DNA from: Pseudomonas fluorescens | GTDB lineage: Bacteria; Pseudomonadota; Gammaproteobacteria; Pseudomonadales; Pseudomonadaceae | NCBI RefSeq assembly: GCF_001623525.1 | Contig: NZ_CP015225.1 | Location: 3,906,001-3,970,000, forward strand | Direction of reading: 5' to 3' | DNA length: 64,000 nt | Part shown: positions 61,128 through 64,000 of the stretch, piece by piece | Layout of the letters: each line of letters opens with the position of its first letter | Position numbering within the stretch: position 1 is the first letter of the stretch | Program-made: the position numbers and the translations under genes | The notes under the pieces: generated by a model | What the model saw: the letters and a program-made list of their open reading frames with translations, nothing else | What the model was told of the DNA's origin: nothing | Databases searched by the model: none

Positions 61128-61613
61128 TCACGCACTAAAAAATTTCCACAGTATCGCGTAAGGCAGCTCATCATCAACAATATCAGGCAAGCGAAAATAA
61201 TAAACAGCCAATGAACTTTCTAAGCTCTTATGAACAAATGCGCCATCAGACATCACACGATAAGAGGCGTACTCCATAAACTTGTCAGAACCAAGAGAAC
61301 TAAGAGCTTTTTTTATCTCACCATAGGTCTCACCCGCCCCCCTAGGAAGCAATTCAGACGGCGGCGAGCGTACAGCCATATCATCATTTTCAACATCTCT
61401 GTAGTAGGCTCTCCGAAATGCAGGCTCACTGCAGGCCCAATAGAGGGAAAGTAAACGAAGCTTTTCCTTTCCCTCATCAAAAAAAGCGTCAGCTAAAAAA
61501 TACTGATCGTCTGAAATTTTGTATGCACCATCTTCCATGGCGAGAACGCACTGCTCTCGTGCATCGACGGCGTCCCCAATCTTTAACTTACACAGCGACG
61601 ACCACTCTTGCAT
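61128..61613 (-). CDS. Probable CDI-type immunity protein, copy B
   Basis: The 161-residue protein starts 16 bases after the stop of the large toxin gene and is therefore the likely cognate immunity protein (CdiI). It has the same sequence as copy A except about two residues. It would act in the cytoplasm by binding the C-terminal nuclease-like toxin domain. Confidence 0.82.
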   Translation of the reverse strand: MQEWSSLCKLKIGDAVDAREQCVLAMEDGAYKISDDQYFLADAFFDEGKEKLRLLSLYWACSEPAFRRAYYRDVENDDMAVRSPPSELLPRGAGETYGEIKKALSSLGSDKFMEYASYRVMSDGAFVHKSLESSLAVYYFRLPDIVDDELPYAILWKFFSA

Positions 61614-61629
61614 CTTAAATACCTCAAAC

Positions 61630-64000
61630 CTATTGTGGCCATTTGAATATTCGACCTTCGACCCTACCAGCCTTAAGAGCGTTCTCTGCGGCTACTTTGG
61701 CCTGCCCCTCCGGCATATTTTTAACGGAATTTATGATCTCTGATTGCCAGGCCTGTAACTTTGAATCTGACAAGGAGGTCGGATAGCTTCCTCCAGGAGC
61801 ACGATATTTGGCGTCCCAGACGATCACAGATCGCGATGATGGATCATACGTAATGTAATCTGCACCTGGTAGTGACGCTTTTCCAGGTCCCGAAATAGGT
61901 GTGTGCCCTGACTCAATAGCCTGATTCCAGCCACGAGCCTCCCCTATTGCACCGTTTAACTCAGAATATGGACTGCGTCCGTTATTAACCTTTGCAAGGA
62001 CTTCTGGTTCGCTTTGATTTATTACTTTGGGATTCGTCTCTAGAACATTCCTTTCAACCAGCGTACCCGTCTCTGAATCAGTCAGCGCACCGATTGCATT
62101 GGGATTTTTAGAGACAGTCGCTTTCGCATCCGAAACCAGTACCGACGCCCCGCTCCCATCAAGGTACTTCCCAGCGCCCTTGAGCAACGCTATTTCCATC
62201 GCCGCCTTAGCGGCTTCGGTCCCATAGTCGCGGAGTGGGTTTACATCTCCAGGGTAGGTTGCGCTGTTGAAGGACGCGAGTACCTTGCTTCCTTGCGTGT
62301 AATCGTAAGGAGCAAACAGCTGCCCTGTGGCCTGCCACCCATCAACAAACGATGCCGCGCCGCCCAAACCGGAGAGCGCAGGTATAGCGCATCCGGCTCC
62401 AGTGACACAAGCAGGCGTGGAGAGTATCGCGCCGCCGAATCCTGCCGCGGCGCCTATCGCGCCGAGTACCGCGCGGCTCGCCTGGGATGACTGTCTGAGC
62501 TCCTTATCGTTAAGCAGCAAATCATCGTTGGCTTGGTCCCATTTCGAATATTCGTCATAGGCACCGGTAGCAATCAGCGCACTTTGAGCACCAGTGAACC
62601 CCTTTCCATCCGCTTCAAGCGCTTTAACAACTTGGTAGTTTGGATCATCCACAGGTACCGAAGCAGAGCAATGAACCAAAGCACACGCAGCCGCTTTCAG
62701 CTCATAAGCTTTTTCAGGCGTTTCCTTTTGTAATTTCTCAAGTGCAACTGTCTCTTTCTGGTGAAGCTGACGGTTGTATTCGTCAGCCATCAACGCGACC
62801 CAAGAAGCTTTCTCGACATCGCCACCAGCAAGACCGGCTGCCGTCAAACCGACAACCTGAGAGACCGCTTGTCGTAGCTCGGGCTGTGTATCGAAAATGG
62901 AATTAAGCTCCCCAGCCATGGCTTGGCTGGCACCCGCCGCAATGGCGCCGGTCTTGAAGTCACCACCGGTAGCACTGGAAATCGCCCCCCCTGCCAACGC
63001 GTGCATGGCAGTACGAGCGACGCCGCCTTCGGCCCACATGGCCATGCCTGTGGTATCACCCGCATTCTTCGCGGCCTGCCAATGGTCTTGCGCATAACCA
63101 CCGACAAAATTGAACGTTGTAGCTGCCGCGACGGTACCCGCCTGATAGACCAGCCCATCAGTGATGTTCTGGCCGAAGCTTCCTCCATTGATGGCGGTTT
63201 TGATGACTCCTCCCGCAACACCCTGAGCCCCGGCATGCAGCGCAAAACCACCTAATCCTTGAAGAGTATTTAAATCAAAACCCCTTGTGAGGTTATTAAA
63301 CGGCACGGTATTGCCGCCAAGCGCGGGATCGATGACGCCCTTGGTAAAACCAGCCGTGATCCCGGCGATTACATAGCCTTTCAGACTCTCTGATGAAAAG
63401 ACGTCTTTGAAGGTCGCGCCCAAATCACCCTTGTTGTTGATCGTGCTGACCGCCGTTTGCGCGACTGCTGCCGAAAAACTCGCCGTTGCGGCAGCCGACG
63501 CAGCAGCGCCTACAGTCGCAGCCGTGGCAGCGGACGCACCTGCCGCCGCAGCCGCCCCAGACGCTGCGGTGCCAGCACTAGCGCCAACTGTAGCTGCGGT
63601 TCCAGTACCAGCGGTCAACACCGTGACGATGATAATGATCGCCAACATCGCGCCCTGTCCCAGACTCGAGTGGCTGTATTTAAATGACTCGTGAGTTTCC
63701 TTGATCAACCGCCAATCCACATCCCCTCGCTGCTCGGCCTCCTTGAGCCAGGCTAACTTCGGATCGGCCTTGACCATGACATCAATGGTTTGGCTAACGG
63801 TTTTCTGGTTGATGTGTTTGATATCGATGTTCAAGCCATCGGCAGCTTTGATGGCCAAGTTCCCCTGAGCCTGCAATTGGCTCTGAATCAAGGTTTCGTC
63901 GGTGTGGCCTTTGCCCTTCATCGAGTTCCAAGCCAGACTGGAACTGCTCTTTGTATGGCTTTCCTGGCTCAGATCCTTAACACCCTCGAAGGTAATCGAG
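61630..64000 (-). CDS. CdiA/haemagglutinin-like contact toxin, 3' part
   Basis: The frame is open to the window edge, so at least 789 residues of a larger protein are seen. Before the toxin part it shows haemagglutinin-type sequence (NIDIKHINQKTVSQTIDVMVKADPKLAWLKEAEQRGDVDWRLIKE), a hydrophobic Ala/Gly/Thr-rich stretch and DUF637-like regions (FDLNTLQGLGGFALHAGAQGVAGGVI; GGDFKTGAIAAGASQAMAGELN). The C-terminal domain ends with PGADYITYDPSSRSVIVWDAKYR about 60-80 residues from the end, a D...(D)xK pattern as in PD-(D/E)XK nucleases, so a DNase or RNase toxin is predicted. An immunity gene follows 16 bases on. Secretion by a CdiB-type partner would be encoded upstream, outside the window. Confidence 0.85.
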   Translation of the reverse strand, partial: SITFEGVKDLSQESHTKSSSSLAWNSMKGKGHTDETLIQSQLQAQGNLAIKAADGLNIDIKHINQKTVSQTIDVMVKADPKLAWLKEAEQRGDVDWRLIKETHESFKYSHSSLGQGAMLAIIIIVTVLTAGTGTAATVGASAGTAASGAAAAAGASAATAATVGAAASAAATASFSAAVAQTAVSTINNKGDLGATFKDVFSSESLKGYVIAGITAGFTKGVIDPALGGNTVPFNNLTRGFDLNTLQGLGGFALHAGAQGVAGGVIKTAINGGSFGQNITDGLVYQAGTVAAATTFNFVGGYAQDHWQAAKNAGDTTGMAMWAEGGVARTAMHALAGGAISSATGGDFKTGAIAAGASQAMAGELNSIFDTQPELRQAVSQVVGLTAAGLAGGDVEKASWVALMADEYNRQLHQKETVALEKLQKETPEKAYELKAAACALVHCSASVPVDDPNYQVVKALEADGKGFTGAQSALIATGAYDEYSKWDQANDDLLLNDKELRQSSQASRAVLGAIGAAAGFGGAILSTPACVTGAGCAIPALSGLGGAASFVDGWQATGQLFAPYDYTQGSKVLASFNSATYPGDVNPLRDYGTEAAKAAMEIALLKGAGKYLDGSGASVLVSDAKATVSKNPNAIGALTDSETGTLVERNVLETNPKVINQSEPEVLAKVNNGRSPYSELNGAIGEARGWNQAIESGHTPISGPGKASLPGADYITYDPSSRSVIVWDAKYRAPGGSYPTSLSDSKLQAWQSEIINSVKNMPEGQAKVAAENALKAGRVEGRIFKWPQ

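Larger units (their letters stand above)
60391..61730. repeat. 1.34-kb direct duplication, copy B
   Basis: Matches 58196-59535 at an offset of 2195 bases. Copy B continues into the intact toxin gene, so it is probably the parent copy, and copy A the displaced one. Confidence 0.9.

Overview
The window is chromosomal DNA of a Pseudomonas, most likely of the fluorescens group. Evidence: the conserved bamE / rnfH-ratA / smpB / ssrA neighbourhood, Pseudomonas-type REP repeats (core GCGAGCAAGCTCGC), a lldR-lldP-lutABC-dld lactate operon with a perfect LldR-type operator, and a FecI/FecR/TonB-receptor set.

Layout. (1) 1-12.9 kb is core genome: outer-membrane assembly (bamE), RnfH/RatA, a sodium symporter, SmpB, the lactate regulon and the tmRNA gene. 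(2) 12,871-35,100 is an integrated genomic island. It sits at the 3' end of ssrA, starts with a P4-type integrase and is bounded by a 40-bp perfect direct repeat (12871-12910 = 35056-35095) that carries the ssrA terminator. Its left half holds integration and replication-type genes (integrase, an Integrase_1-like pair, a DUF3987/YfjI ATPase) and a structured non-coding stretch. Its right half looks like a defence and conflict cargo: a RelA/SpoT-like alarmone-synthetase gene with an overlapping partner; a dense six-gene cassette of DNA- and nucleobase-handling enzymes (D12 adenine methylase, OGG-like glycosylase, SagB-like nitroreductase, QueC homologue, PfkB-deoxyribosyltransferase fusion, small unknown protein); an OLD-type ATPase/TOPRIM nuclease; and a SIR2 + membrane-protein pair. 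(3) 35.3-39.6 kb holds three dynamin-like genes of the LeoA/LeoBC (Eleos) type, one of them a GTPase split over two proteins, next to a degraded WYL-regulator remnant. (4) 39.9-53.4 kb is ordinary metabolic chromosome: RidA, a D-amino-acid-oxidase-type flavoenzyme, an amidase and a polar amino-acid ABC transporter under a GlxA-type regulator; an SDR/AraC pair; a Fur-box-preceded FecI-FecR-TonB receptor unit. (5) 53.4-64 kb is accessory DNA again: an LRR protein, a HTH-Fic protein with a twin-palindrome operator, IS4 and IS66 fragments, small palindromic mobile repeats, and the tail of a large CdiA/haemagglutinin-like toxin gene with a 1.3-kb direct duplication of its immunity region and orphan toxin tails.

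How the genes work together. Lactate is imported by LldP and oxidised by LutABC and the flavin/Fe-S Dld, under LldR. lutB has two apparent one-base frameshifts in homopolymers, either real inactivation or assembly error. The most unusual part is the cassette at 23.9-28.2 kb. It combines enzymes that methylate DNA, excise bases, make 7-deazaguanine-type chemistry and exchange nucleobases on deoxyribose, and it lacks the CD-NTase that would make it type IV CBASS. I infer an undescribed nucleotide-modification defence or conflict system.
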